A stretch of 64,000 bases of DNA from Solirubrobacteraceae bacterium (GTDB lineage Bacteria; Actinomycetota; Thermoleophilia; Solirubrobacterales; Solirubrobacteraceae), in assembly GCA_025449845.1 (NCBI GenBank), contig JANWIP010000010.1:62001-126000 (forward strand). The letters run 5' to 3'. Position numbers and translations under genes: made by a program. The notes below the pieces were generated by a model, which was given only the letters and a program-made list of their open reading frames with translations, had not been told where the DNA came from and made no database searches. The stretch's first letter is position 1. Each line of letters opens with the position of its first letter. Below, piece after piece: positions 15,762 through 24,291 of this stretch.

Positions 15762-16840
15762 GCTCCCTCCGTGGTGAGCGTGTGCGTGCCGAGCTTTGCG
15801 ATCTTGGGGTCCAGCCGGTGCTGCAGGAGGAACAGGTCGAGGTCGCGGCGGGCGCAGTCGAGGGTGCTGGCGCCGATCAGTGCGCGTGCCCCGCAGACCT
15901 GTGCCGCCTGGGTGGAGATCAGTCGGGCGGCGTCTGCGAGGGCGATGCGGCATTCCAGGGCGAGCACGGCCGGGTCGAGCTCGGGTCGCGGATCATCTGG
16001 CCGGTTGAGGCTGGTGGTGGTGTGCTCGAGCCAGCGGTCGATCGTGCTTTGCGCGACGCGCATCCTGCCGAGCATGTGGGCTTGTACCGCGTCGGTTCGG
16101 TCGGGGTCGAGCGCGCTGAGGGTCTCGCGCATGATGCTGTCGGCGAGCCCGGCCCAGGTGGCGGAGGTGCGGATGCCGTCGCGGGAGAAGTAGGGCTCGC
16201 GTGAGAGCTCGCCGGGGCCGCCGAGGACCGCGAGGACGGGCGTGTCGTGGAACTCGACGCGGTGGCTCTCTGAGGCGCGCAGCCCGGATGCTTGATACCA
16301 GCCGCGGTCGATGCTGATCTTGCTGTTGGTGGTGTCGAGGTAGACGAGGCGGCGGGAGCCGTCGTGGCCTGCGGCGAGGATGAGCGCGCGCTGAACGCCG
16401 CCGGCGCCCGAGCAGAAGGTCTTGACGCCACGCAGCACCGGCTGTCCGTTGGTGTGCTCGAGCCGGGCGGGTGGCCCCTCGCCGGCGGCTGGGTCTGCGC
16501 CCCATACGCCCAGCAGCAGCTCGCCTTCCAGTATCTGGGTGAGCTCGGTGGAGCGCAGTGGCTCGGGGGCGGCGAGGATCAGCCGCTCGATGCCGTTGAG
16601 GTGTCCGTCGAGGATGCGTGCGGTCGAGGCGTCGGCGGCGGCCACTGCCCGCACGAGCCGCGCTTCGTCCGCCAGCCCGTCCGGCGGGGTTGCGAGTGCA
16701 CCGGCGGCAGCGAGGTCGGCGAAGTTCTCCGTGGGGAACCGTGGTTGGCGATCGAGCTCGATGGCGCGCTGGGCGATGCGCGCGAGCGCGTCCTCGAGTC
16801 GTGCGGTGGAGGCTTGCGTTGGTAGCTGTTGGACGCTCAC
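15758..16840 (-). CDS. Acyl-CoA dehydrogenase-family flavoprotein
   Basis: A 360-residue acyl-CoA dehydrogenase-like protein beginning at a GTG that overlaps the upstream stop. Motifs include NFADLAAAGALATPPDG in the N-terminal helical domain, VKTFCSGAGGVQRALILA in the middle beta domain, and a C-terminal four-helix domain (DAARLISTQAAQVCGARALI). The usual catalytic Glu position is not clear, so oxidation of a CoA ester is not certain. It sits between deacetylase and methyltransferase genes, suggesting modification of an acyl or sugar-linked group. Confidence 0.75.
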   Translation of the reverse strand: MSVQQLPTQASTARLEDALARIAQRAIELDRQPRFPTENFADLAAAGALATPPDGLADEARLVRAVAAADASTARILDGHLNGIERLILAAPEPLRSTELTQILEGELLLGVWGADPAAGEGPPARLEHTNGQPVLRGVKTFCSGAGGVQRALILAAGHDGSRRLVYLDTTNSKISIDRGWYQASGLRASESHRVEFHDTPVLAVLGGPGELSREPYFSRDGIRTSATWAGLADSIMRETLSALDPDRTDAVQAHMLGRMRVAQSTIDRWLEHTTTSLNRPDDPRPELDPAVLALECRIALADAARLISTQAAQVCGARALIGASTLDCARRDLDLFLLQHRLDPKIAKLGTHTLTTEGA

Positions 16841-17508
16841 GCTGGCACCTCGATCGCTGCCGGGCTGATCGCTTGGTGTTGCATCGGGGCGAGCGCGAGA
16901 CCATCGGCGCGGGCGGCAGCGGCGAGCGCTGGTAGCAGCGCAACGGTGTTCTGGCAGCCGGCCCGTCGTGCTCCGGGCCCGATGGCGTCGTGCATCAACA
17001 CTGCCCCGCCGTCGGCGAGCTGGCCTTGGGCGTCGGCGAGCATGTGCTGTGGATGATCGCCGCGCCAGTCGTGCGTGTCGATCGACCAGCTCACGAGCTG
17101 CAGGCCGACCTGTGTGGCTACTCGAACGCTCGCGTCGGTGCAGATTCCCCACGGTGCCCGCCAGAGTTGTGGGCGCACGTCCACTGTGGCCAGGGCGTCA
17201 AGCGCCATTTCGGTGTCGAGCTGTAGCTCTGCTTCGGTGAGCGCGGTGTGGCGGATGTGGCGGTCACAGTGCAGCTGGATCTCGTGGCCGGCGGCCAGCA
17301 CGGTGCGGGCGAGGTCGGGGTGAGCGCGTACTCGTTCGCCGACCATGAAGAACGTCGCCGTGACTTCACAGCGGGCGAGCTGCTCTAGCACGCGCGGCGT
17401 CCACCTCTCGTCGGGCCCGTCGTCGAAGGTGAAACTCACGGCGCATCGCGGCTGCGCCTGGGCTCTCTCCTCCGTGGTGGCCATGCCAGTGGCAGTCGTG
17501 CTACTCAC
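16837..17508 (-). CDS. Polysaccharide deacetylase (NodB domain)
   Basis: A 223-residue NodB-fold CE4 deacetylase. The catalytic and metal Asp pair is in SFTFDDGPDERW (about 25-36), and the metal His pair in HCDRH (about 80-84). RAPWG supplies the Arg-Pro motif, and SIDTHDW and VLMHD complete motifs 4 and 5. No signal peptide is visible, so it should act in the cytoplasm on an intermediate. GTG start overlaps the ferritin-like gene stop. Confidence 0.85.
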   Translation of the reverse strand: MSSTTATGMATTEERAQAQPRCAVSFTFDDGPDERWTPRVLEQLARCEVTATFFMVGERVRAHPDLARTVLAAGHEIQLHCDRHIRHTALTEAELQLDTEMALDALATVDVRPQLWRAPWGICTDASVRVATQVGLQLVSWSIDTHDWRGDHPQHMLADAQGQLADGGAVLMHDAIGPGARRAGCQNTVALLPALAAAARADGLALAPMQHQAISPAAIEVPA

Positions 17509-17693
17509 GGCTGGTCTTGGTACTCGCGCAGGAACCCCTCGAACAGGCGGCGGTGGCCCTCCTCGTCGTGGAGGATCGCGATCACCATGTCGTTGGTGAC
17601 GGGATCGGTCGCCTCGATCATCTCCACGATCCGCTCGCGCTCCTCACGGGCGTCCTCGGCGAGAATGCCGTTGCTGCTCTTTGTTGTTGACAT
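17505..17693 (-). CDS. Short ferritin-like peptide
   Basis: A 62-residue protein with one recognisable ferritin-like helix pattern: EERERIVEMIEATDPVTNDM, then AILHDEEGHRRLFEGFLREY. The ExxH (EEGH) resembles the metal-binding helix of ferritin/Dps-type four-helix bundles, but half of the bundle is absent, so it must oligomerise if it binds iron. GGGAGG is six bases before the chosen ATG. First gene of the overlapping 17.7-12.3 kb operon. Confidence 0.6.
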   Translation of the reverse strand: MSTTKSSNGILAEDAREERERIVEMIEATDPVTNDMVIAILHDEEGHRRLFEGFLREYQDQP

Positions 17694-17741
17694 GGCGGGC
17701 CTCCCGTTGCTGACTGCATCGCGATTCGCCATAGCGCGTCG

Positions 17742-18806
17742 GTGGCCATCTCACTACTCCTTTCCTACGCGCCCGGATCGAGACGATCGAGGCTGCCTTT
17801 GAGAGCTACCCGATCGTGCCGGCGCGAACCACGTAGAGCTGCGGCGGCCCGCTGCTTGGGTGGTTGTATTCATAGAGCACGGATCGCGGAACTCGTGATC
17901 CCGCCTGCGTGGCGGGAGGTGTGGGTGTGTATGGACCCGCTTGGGCACCTGCAAGCCACTGGGGTCGACGCCGCGGGCCGCAAGCAGTACCTCTACCACG
18001 AGCGTTGGCGGGCTCACCGCGACCGACGGAAGTTCGACTCGATGATCCCCTTCGGTGCGGCGCTGCCACGGCTGCGTCGTCGTGTGGCGCGCGACCTCGA
18101 GCTCCCCAGCGGCGAGCGGCAGGTCGCGGTTGGGCAGTTGACCGAGCGGCGGGTGCTGGCGTTGGCGGTGCGGCTGCTTGATCTGGGGTTCTTTCGTATC
18201 GGCTCGGAGGACTACGCGGAGCGCAACGAGTCCTATGGGTTGACGACGATGCTGCGCGAGCACGTGACCGTCGAGGAGCATGAGGTGATCTTCGACTTCC
18301 CGGCGAAGTCTGGGCAGCGACGGGTGCAGGCGATCGCCGACCCCGAGGCGCTGGTGATGGTCGGGGCCTTGAAGCGGCGGCGCACCGGCTCGCAGTTGCT
18401 GGCCTACTGTGCGAGCGACGGTTGGAGGGACCTGACCGCCGAGGAGGTGAACGCCTACCTGAAGCAGTGCTCGGGTGGGGAGTTCACGGCTAAGGACTTT
18501 CGTACCTGGAACGCGACGGTGCTCGCCGCCGTCGCGTTGGCAAGCGCAGAGGAGGTAAAAGGAAAGGCCGCGCGTGAGCGGGAGGTCAAACAGGCAATCA
18601 AGACGGTTGCCGCGTATTTGGGTAATACGCCCGCGGTGTGTCGTGCGTCATATGTGGACCCGAGGGTGATCGACCGTTTTCAGGACGGGGTGACGATCGC
18701 TGAGGCAATCGGTCGCGCTGGCCCGGATCTTGGCAAAGCGAGAGTCCGTGCTCGCGTCGAGAAGGCGGTACTTGAGTTGCTCGCGGATGCCAGCGACAGT
18801 GCCTGA
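17742..18806 (+). CDS. DNA topoisomerase IB, N-terminus replaced or lost
   Basis: Homology to bacterial (poxvirus-like) topoisomerase IB begins at RIAELVIPPAWREVW (17880) and runs to the end. Active-site residues are visible: Arg in DLGFFRIGSEDYAERN, Lys in FPAKSG, Arg in AKDFRTWNATVLAAV, Asn in LGNTPAV and the nucleophile Tyr nine residues later in RASYVDPRVI. This Asn-for-His pattern matches the Deinococcus enzyme. The 46 residues before 17880 have no topoisomerase character, so about 40 residues of the N-terminal domain are missing. The protein would relax supercoils if it folds; it may be a pseudogene. Confidence 0.8.
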   Translation: MAISLLLSYAPGSRRSRLPLRATRSCRREPRRAAAARCLGGCIHRARIAELVIPPAWREVWVCMDPLGHLQATGVDAAGRKQYLYHERWRAHRDRRKFDSMIPFGAALPRLRRRVARDLELPSGERQVAVGQLTERRVLALAVRLLDLGFFRIGSEDYAERNESYGLTTMLREHVTVEEHEVIFDFPAKSGQRRVQAIADPEALVMVGALKRRRTGSQLLAYCASDGWRDLTAEEVNAYLKQCSGGEFTAKDFRTWNATVLAAVALASAEEVKGKAAREREVKQAIKTVAAYLGNTPAVCRASYVDPRVIDRFQDGVTIAEAIGRAGPDLGKARVRARVEKAVLELLADASDSA

Positions 18807-18836
18807 ACCATTCGCGTGCGCCAGTGAGCGAGATGC

Positions 18837-19508
18837 TCACGATCTGGATGGCTTGCCCCGCAGGACTGTCTGCTCGAGTGAGGAGCGCAGCTCAGCAACC
18901 GACTCGTAGACATCGATGGCGCCTGCTTCGCACAACTCTTCTTTTGAGAAGCCGCCGGTCATCACCGCGAGCGTTTGCACGCCGGCGCGCTGGGCTGCTT
19001 GGACGTCCCAGGGTGTGTCGCCGATCATCACCGCCTGCTCCGGTTGCGCGTCCGCGCACTCCAGGGCAGCGTTCACGAGGTCAGGCTGGGGCTTGGTCGC
19101 TTGCACGTCGCTGGCGCTCGTCCATCCGTCAGCGAGCTGGCGCGCGCCGAGCAGGTCGATGTAGTGCTCGATCTCGGGCTTCTTGGCGGAGCTTGCGAGG
19201 ATGACCGTGTGGCCGCGGTCGCGTAGGTCGCTGAGTAGCTCGCTGGCTTGGCTGACCGCTTCGACTTCGCCGATCATTTCGCTATAGCGCTCGCTCTCGC
19301 GTGAGCGGATCTGATCGCCGAGCCTGTGCTCCACGTCAGCGTCGGTGAGCTTCTCGACTAGCTGGTCGCCGCCCATGCCGATGTGACGGTGAAGGCGCCA
19401 GATCGGGAGGATGATCTCGTGGTCGCGGAACGCGCGATACCAGGCAAGCGCGTGCTGGTAGTTGGTGTCGACGAGTGTCCCGTCGACATCGAGGATCACC
19501 ACGGTCAT
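18837..19508 (-). CDS. HAD-family phosphatase
   Basis: A 223-residue HAD hydrolase. Motif I is ILDVDGTLVDTNY (nucleophile Asp and acid Asp), motif II SSAKK, motif III KPQPD and motif IV GDTPWDV, all intact. A helical cap lies between residues 20 and 85. Closest to phosphoglycolate phosphatase/beta-phosphoglucomutase-like members; substrate unknown. It converges with the topoisomerase gene, 30 bases apart. Confidence 0.85.
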   Translation of the reverse strand: MTVVILDVDGTLVDTNYQHALAWYRAFRDHEIILPIWRLHRHIGMGGDQLVEKLTDADVEHRLGDQIRSRESERYSEMIGEVEAVSQASELLSDLRDRGHTVILASSAKKPEIEHYIDLLGARQLADGWTSASDVQATKPQPDLVNAALECADAQPEQAVMIGDTPWDVQAAQRAGVQTLAVMTGGFSKEELCEAGAIDVYESVAELRSSLEQTVLRGKPSRS

Positions 19509-19668
19509 CGCTGCACGATGGCGGCGAGGAGCGCTAGGCGCAGCACGAAGCGGTTGCTGCCGCTCAGCGCCTCTTTGAGGGAAGTCCATCGTGCCCGCTT
19601 GCTCATCTTGGTGGCTGCATACCCGCGTCCGTCCGATGCGAATCGCACCGGACGGGTGGTGCGGTTAC

Positions 19669-19694
19669 GGTTGGCGGGACGGGCGGTTGGGTAG
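19669..19694 (+). promoter_or_regulatory. Putative SigB/SigF-type promoter of SDR-GH15 unit
   Basis: GGTTGG (19669-19674), 14-base spacer, GGGTAG (19689-19694), then a 38-base leader with GGAGG before the ATG at 19733. Confidence 0.5.
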
Positions 19695-19732
19695 ATGCGC
19701 GGTGTGTGTCGCCGGCGTTTGATGGAGGAATG

Positions 19733-20725
19733 ATGGGATCTGTGGTGGTGGCGGTGACGGGCGCGAGCTCGGGTGTTGGGCGCGCGACCGCGCAGGCGTT
19801 CGCGCGTGAGGGTGCGACGGTCGGGCTGATCGCCCGCGGCCAGGAAGCCTTGGCCGCTACGGCGTCTGAGGTGCAGTCGCTGGGCGGGCGCCCGGTAGTG
19901 TTGGAGTGCGACGTCGCTGACCCGCAGGCGCTTGAGACGGCAGCGGGCATCCTGGAGGAGCATGGCGAGATTGGGGTGTGGGTGAACAATGCGATGGCGA
20001 GCGTGTTCGCCCCCACGTGGGAGATCACCGTGGATGAGTTCCGCAGGGTCACTGAGGTCACGTATCTCGGGGTGGTGTATGGGACGTTGTGTGCGCTTTC
20101 GCGGATGCGCTCGCGGGATCGTGGTGTGATCGTGCAGGTCGGCTCGGCGCTGGCATATCGTGGCATCCCTTTGCAGAGCCCTTACTGTGCGTGCAAGCAC
20201 GCGATCCAGGGGTTCACCGAGTCGCTGCGTTGCGAGCTGATGCACGAGGGCAGCGGGGTCCGGGTGACGATGGTGCAGTTGCCGGCGATGAACACGCCGC
20301 AGTTCGACGCGGTGCGTACACGGCTCCCCCGGCATCCGCAGCCGGTGCCACCGATCTATCAGCCGGAGGTCGCCGCGCGGGCGATTGTGGCCGCCGCCAA
20401 CGAGCCGGCGCGGCGAGAGTGGTGGGTCGGCGCGTCGACCGCTGTCACGCTGCTCGGCAATGCGCTCGCTCCCGGCGTCGGCGACCGCTATCTGGCGAAG
20501 ACGGGGTTCGACGCCCAGCAGACCGATGAGCCTGTTCAGGCGGGGCGGCCGGACAACCTGTTTGCGCCGCTTCCGGGCGAGCGCTCAGCGCACGGCGACT
20601 TCGATAAGCAGGCCAAGCCGCGCAGCGTGCAGTGGGAGCTGACGCGCCACCGGCGGCTGGTTGGCGCCGGCGCTGTGGTCGCCGCGGGGCTTGTGGGGAT
20701 TGGCGCGATGCGGCGGGGGCGATGA
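19733..20725 (+). CDS. Short-chain dehydrogenase/reductase with C-terminal extension
   Basis: A 330-residue SDR. NAD(P) motif TGASSGVG is near residue 9. The catalytic Ser lies in VQVGSALAYRG, and the YxxxK pair in SPYCACKHA. The third motif reads VNNAMAS in place of NNAG. The last 75 residues extend beyond a classical SDR and end in a hydrophobic segment (AGAVVAAGLVGIGAMRRGR), a possible membrane anchor. The start is set by GGAGG at 19724-19728. The stop overlaps the GH15 start (ATGA). Confidence 0.85.
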   Translation: MGSVVVAVTGASSGVGRATAQAFAREGATVGLIARGQEALAATASEVQSLGGRPVVLECDVADPQALETAAGILEEHGEIGVWVNNAMASVFAPTWEITVDEFRRVTEVTYLGVVYGTLCALSRMRSRDRGVIVQVGSALAYRGIPLQSPYCACKHAIQGFTESLRCELMHEGSGVRVTMVQLPAMNTPQFDAVRTRLPRHPQPVPPIYQPEVAARAIVAAANEPARREWWVGASTAVTLLGNALAPGVGDRYLAKTGFDAQQTDEPVQAGRPDNLFAPLPGERSAHGDFDKQAKPRSVQWELTRHRRLVGAGAVVAAGLVGIGAMRRGR

Positions 20726-22533
20726 GCAAGCAGGCGCCGGCGATCGGCTCATATGGGCTGATCGGGGACTGTCACAGCGCCGCGCTGGTTTCGGCTGAGG
20801 GTTCGATCGACTGGTGCTGTCTGCCGCGTTTCGATAGCGGGAGCTGCTTCGGACGGCTGCTTGACCGTGAGCGCGGAGGGTTCTGCACGGTAGGCGTGGA
20901 GGGCGAGGCGAGCTGGCGGGGCGTGAGCTATGTCGAGGACACGCTGGTGCTCGAGAGTCTCCTTGAAGGGCCGCAGGGGACTGTGCGGGTGAGGGATTTC
21001 TTTGCGATGCGCGAGCACGGCGCGCTCGAACCGCATCGTGAGCTGGTGCGGATCGTGGAGTGCGAGCGCGGCAGCGCGGAGGTGCGCTTCGAGGTGGCAC
21101 CGCGGTTTGACTACGGGGCGGTTCGGCCGTGGCTGCATCGCGCCGCTGTAGACGTGTTTACGGCGATCGGCGGCGACGACGGGCTCTTGGTTTGGAGCGA
21201 CGGCGAGCTGCGCGTCGAGAAGGAAGCGATCGTCGCAGGCGGCCAGATCCATGCCGGGGAGCGGCTGCGACTGTTGATCCGGTTCGTGCGCCCGCATCTG
21301 CTCGAGCGAGAGCAGAGCGCGTTGGATGCCGGGAAGGTGGACGAGCGTCTCGATGAAACCGTGCAGTGGTGGCGCGCTTGGCGTGAGCGGTTGAGCAAGG
21401 ACGGCCCCGATCACGATGCCCTCGTGCGTTCGGCGTTGACGCTGAAGGCCCTGACCTACGCGCCGACCGGGGCGATCGTGGCTGCCCCCACGACCTCGCT
21501 GCCGGAGACGTTGGGCGGCGAGCGCAACTGGGATTACCGCTTCAGCTGGGTGCGGGACTCGACGCTGACGGCGCACGCGCTGGCGGAGCTTGGCTGCGAG
21601 CGTGAGGCCCGGCGGTTTCGCCATTTCATCGTGCGCACCAGCGCCGGGCACGCCGAGGACCTGCAGATCCTGTTCGGGATCGGTGGTGAGCGACGCATCT
21701 CTGAGGAATGCCTGGAGTTGGAGGGCTACCGTGGCTCGCGGCCGGTACGGGTCGGTAACGAAGCTGCCGGTCAGCTGCAGTTGGACGCCTTCGGCGAGAT
21801 CCTCAATCTGGCGTGGCGATGGCATCGCCGTGGGCACTCCCCTGACGATGACGAATGGCGGTTCTTCTCAGAGCTCGTCGACACTGCGGTTGAGCGGTGG
21901 TCTGAGCCCGACCGGGGGATCTGGGAGTGGCGGGGTGCGCCGCGGCATTTCGTTCACTCCAAGGCGTGCTGTTGGGCGGCGGTGGACAGCGGCCTCAGGC
22001 TGGCTGAGGAGTGCGCGCGCACGGCGCCGACGCGGCGCTGGGAGAAAGCGCGCAAGGAGATGCGCGAGGCGATCGAGACGCGCGGCTATGACTCTGAGCG
22101 TGGCGTGTTCGTGCAGTGCTTTGACGAGCCGGCGTTGGACGCCGCGCTGCTGCTGCTGCCGGTCGTGGGGTTCGTGGAGTTCGATGACGAGCGGATGGTG
22201 CGCACCGCTGACGCGGTGCGCGCGGAGCTTGATGCGGACGGGTTTCTCTACCGCTACCGCCAGGACGATGGGCTGCCTGGCCGGGAGGGCGCGTTCCTTG
22301 CCTGCTCGTTCTGGCTGGCTGAGTGCTACGCCCGCCAGGGCAGGTTGCCGGCGGCGCGGGAGGTGTTCGACCGGACGATGGGAGCCGCCAGCCCGCTCGG
22401 CTTGTTCTCAGAGCAGGTCGATCCCGCAAGCGGCGAGCTGCTTGGCAACTATCCGCAGACGCTTACGCACCTCTCGCATGTCGCCGCGGTCGCCGCACTT
22501 GCGCAGACCGAGCCGCGAGCGACGCCAGTTTGA
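20722..22533 (+). CDS. Glycoside hydrolase family 15 (glucoamylase/trehalase-like)
   Basis: A 603-residue cytosolic GH15 protein. It opens SYGLIGDCHSAALVSAEGSI followed by DWCCLPRFDS, typical of bacterial GH15 proteins. The (alpha/alpha)6 barrel has ERNWDYRFSWVRDS, and the second catalytic Glu in LPGREGAFLACSFWL. Actinobacterial relatives include trehalases and glucan glucosidases; which applies is not visible. It is coupled to the SDR by ATGA and followed 28 bases later by an enolase-superfamily gene. A stress role in trehalose or glycogen turnover would fit the SigB-like promoter but is inferred. Confidence 0.88.
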   Translation: MSKQAPAIGSYGLIGDCHSAALVSAEGSIDWCCLPRFDSGSCFGRLLDRERGGFCTVGVEGEASWRGVSYVEDTLVLESLLEGPQGTVRVRDFFAMREHGALEPHRELVRIVECERGSAEVRFEVAPRFDYGAVRPWLHRAAVDVFTAIGGDDGLLVWSDGELRVEKEAIVAGGQIHAGERLRLLIRFVRPHLLEREQSALDAGKVDERLDETVQWWRAWRERLSKDGPDHDALVRSALTLKALTYAPTGAIVAAPTTSLPETLGGERNWDYRFSWVRDSTLTAHALAELGCEREARRFRHFIVRTSAGHAEDLQILFGIGGERRISEECLELEGYRGSRPVRVGNEAAGQLQLDAFGEILNLAWRWHRRGHSPDDDEWRFFSELVDTAVERWSEPDRGIWEWRGAPRHFVHSKACCWAAVDSGLRLAEECARTAPTRRWEKARKEMREAIETRGYDSERGVFVQCFDEPALDAALLLLPVVGFVEFDDERMVRTADAVRAELDADGFLYRYRQDDGLPGREGAFLACSFWLAECYARQGRLPAAREVFDRTMGAASPLGLFSEQVDPASGELLGNYPQTLTHLSHVAAVAALAQTEPRATPV

Positions 22534-22552
22534 GCGGGGACTGGTCGGGTAG
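22528..22552 (+). promoter_or_regulatory. Putative SigB/SigF-type promoter, near-leaderless
   Basis: GTTTGA (22528-22533, overlapping the GH15 stop), 13-base spacer, GGGTAG (22547-22552), nine bases before the ATG at 22562. A very good consensus match, with no ribosome site in the short leader. Confidence 0.65.
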
Positions 22553-22561
22553 GGCAATCGC

Positions 22562-23656
22562 ATGAAGTCACCCGTCGTCGAGCGGCTCACGGCGAGGACG
22601 TTCACGGTGCCGACGGACGCGCCGGAGGCCGATGGCACGCTTAGCTGGGATACGACCACGATCGTCGTCGTGGAAGCCCGCTCAGCTGGACATACCGGCG
22701 TCGGCTATAGCTACGCGGCGGGTGCGGCAGCCGCGCTGGTCTCAGAGCTCCTTGGCGAGGCGGTTGTTGGCGGGGATGCGCTTTCGCCGTCGGCGGCGTG
22801 GGCAGCGATGCGTCGTGCGGTGCGCAACATCGGCTATCCGGGGGTGACCTCGAGCGGGATCTCGGCCGTAGATGTCGCGCTCTGGGACCTGAAGGCAAGG
22901 TTGCTTGGGGTCGCGTTGAGCACTCTGCTGGGTCGGGTCCGCGAGCGGGTGCCGGTGTATGGCAGCGGCGGGTTCACCACCTACACCCCGGAGCAGATGC
23001 AGCGCCAGCTCACTGGCTGGGTGGCAGAGGGAATCGGCGCGGTGAAGATGAAGGTGGGCTCAGAACCTGACCGTGATCCTGAGCGCGTTCGACATGCCCG
23101 CAGCGTGATCGGCGACGGGGTCGAGTTGTTCGTGGACGCGAACGGCGCTTACTCGCGCAAGCAGGCGCTGGCGCTCGCCGAGACGTTCGCCCGAGAGGCT
23201 CGGGTGTCGTGGTTTGAGGAGCCGGTCTCCTCCGATGATTTCGATGGACTCAGATTGCTGCGAGACCGCGCCCCTGCGGGGATGGAGGTCGCCGCAGGCG
23301 AGTACGGCTATGACCTTTTCTACTTCCGGCGGATGCTCGACGCCGGCGCGGTCGACGTTCTGCAGGCAGACGTGACGCGCTGCGGCGGCATCACCCAGAT
23401 GTTGCAGGTGGGCGCGCTGTGCGCCGCGCGTGGCTTGCGGCTCTCTGCGCACACGAGCCCGGCGCTGCACGCGCACGTGTGCGCGGCGATCGAGCCGCTT
23501 GCGCACGTCGAGTATTTCCACGACCACGCCCGCATCGAGGGGATGCTGTTCGACGGCGCCCCGCCGCTGCGCGAAGGCGGGCTCTGGCCGGACCCGACAG
23601 TCCCTGGGATGGGGCTGTCGTTGCGTGAGGGCGAGGCGGAGCGCTACGAGCACTGA
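22562..23656 (+). CDS. Enolase-superfamily (mandelate racemase subgroup) enzyme
   Basis: A 364-residue protein with a capping domain and TIM barrel. The base motif KxK is in GAVKMKVGS. Metal ligands lie in ELFVDANGAYS, WFEEPVSSDD and VAAGEYGYD. The His-Asp dyad of the racemase subgroup is present as QADVTRCGG and SAHTSPALHAH. It may be a sugar-acid dehydratase or epimerase; specificity cannot be read. Its stop overlaps the ctaC start (TGATG), tying this metabolic gene to the respiratory operon. Confidence 0.85.
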   Translation: MKSPVVERLTARTFTVPTDAPEADGTLSWDTTTIVVVEARSAGHTGVGYSYAAGAAAALVSELLGEAVVGGDALSPSAAWAAMRRAVRNIGYPGVTSSGISAVDVALWDLKARLLGVALSTLLGRVRERVPVYGSGGFTTYTPEQMQRQLTGWVAEGIGAVKMKVGSEPDRDPERVRHARSVIGDGVELFVDANGAYSRKQALALAETFAREARVSWFEEPVSSDDFDGLRLLRDRAPAGMEVAAGEYGYDLFYFRRMLDAGAVDVLQADVTRCGGITQMLQVGALCAARGLRLSAHTSPALHAHVCAAIEPLAHVEYFHDHARIEGMLFDGAPPLREGGLWPDPTVPGMGLSLREGEAERYEH

Positions 23657-24291
23657 TGCCGAACACGGCGCACGCCTACGAGCACGTGGAGGGGATCTAC
23701 CTGCCGATCGCCGTGGGCGTGTTCGTGCTCGTGCTCGGCACGCTGCTGGTGCTGCTGATCGCAGGCGCGAGACGCAGGACGCCGGGGCGGCGCTCGCAGG
23801 CGCTCGTGCTGGAGACGGCGTATGCGTGCGTCCTGGCGGCCGTGGTGGCTTTCTTGTTGTGGGTGACGTTCACTGCGGAGACGCCGATCGATCGCACGGC
23901 CGCGCATCCTGGGGTTCGGATCAAGGTGATCGCGGCGCAGTGGAGCTGGCGCTTCATTTACGCGGACGGCGTGAGCGTCGCCGATGTGGATACGTGGCAT
24001 CCGACGCCGGCGTATGTGCCGACGGGCAGCGAGGTTGAATTCGTGGGTAGCTCTGAGGATGTGATTCACGGCTTCTGGGTGCCCGGTCTTCACTACCAGC
24101 GGCAGTTCGTGCCGGGCTACACGACCCGCCTTGATCTCCTGTTCCAGGCGCCCGGCTATTACGGCGGTGAGTGCTCGGTGCTCTGTGGAGAGGATCACAG
24201 CGAGATGCACTTCGCCATCCGGGCGGTCAGCCCGCAGCGCTTCGCAGTGTGGCTCGCGCACGAAGCCGCCCGGCAGGGAGTGTCGTCGTGA
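23656..24291 (+). CDS. ctaC: Cytochrome c oxidase subunit II
   Basis: A 211-residue subunit II with two N-terminal membrane helices and a periplasmic cupredoxin domain. The CuA site is complete: VIHGFW supplies the first His, and GGECSVLCGEDHSEMHF the two Cys, Glu, His and Met. IAAQWSWRFIYADG is the aromatic electron-entry region. No fused cytochrome c domain is present; electrons likely come from the QcrC cytochrome in the same operon. Shorter than mycobacterial CtaC and without a lipobox. Confidence 0.93.
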   Translation: MPNTAHAYEHVEGIYLPIAVGVFVLVLGTLLVLLIAGARRRTPGRRSQALVLETAYACVLAAVVAFLLWVTFTAETPIDRTAAHPGVRIKVIAAQWSWRFIYADGVSVADVDTWHPTPAYVPTGSEVEFVGSSEDVIHGFWVPGLHYQRQFVPGYTTRLDLLFQAPGYYGGECSVLCGEDHSEMHFAIRAVSPQRFAVWLAHEAARQGVSS

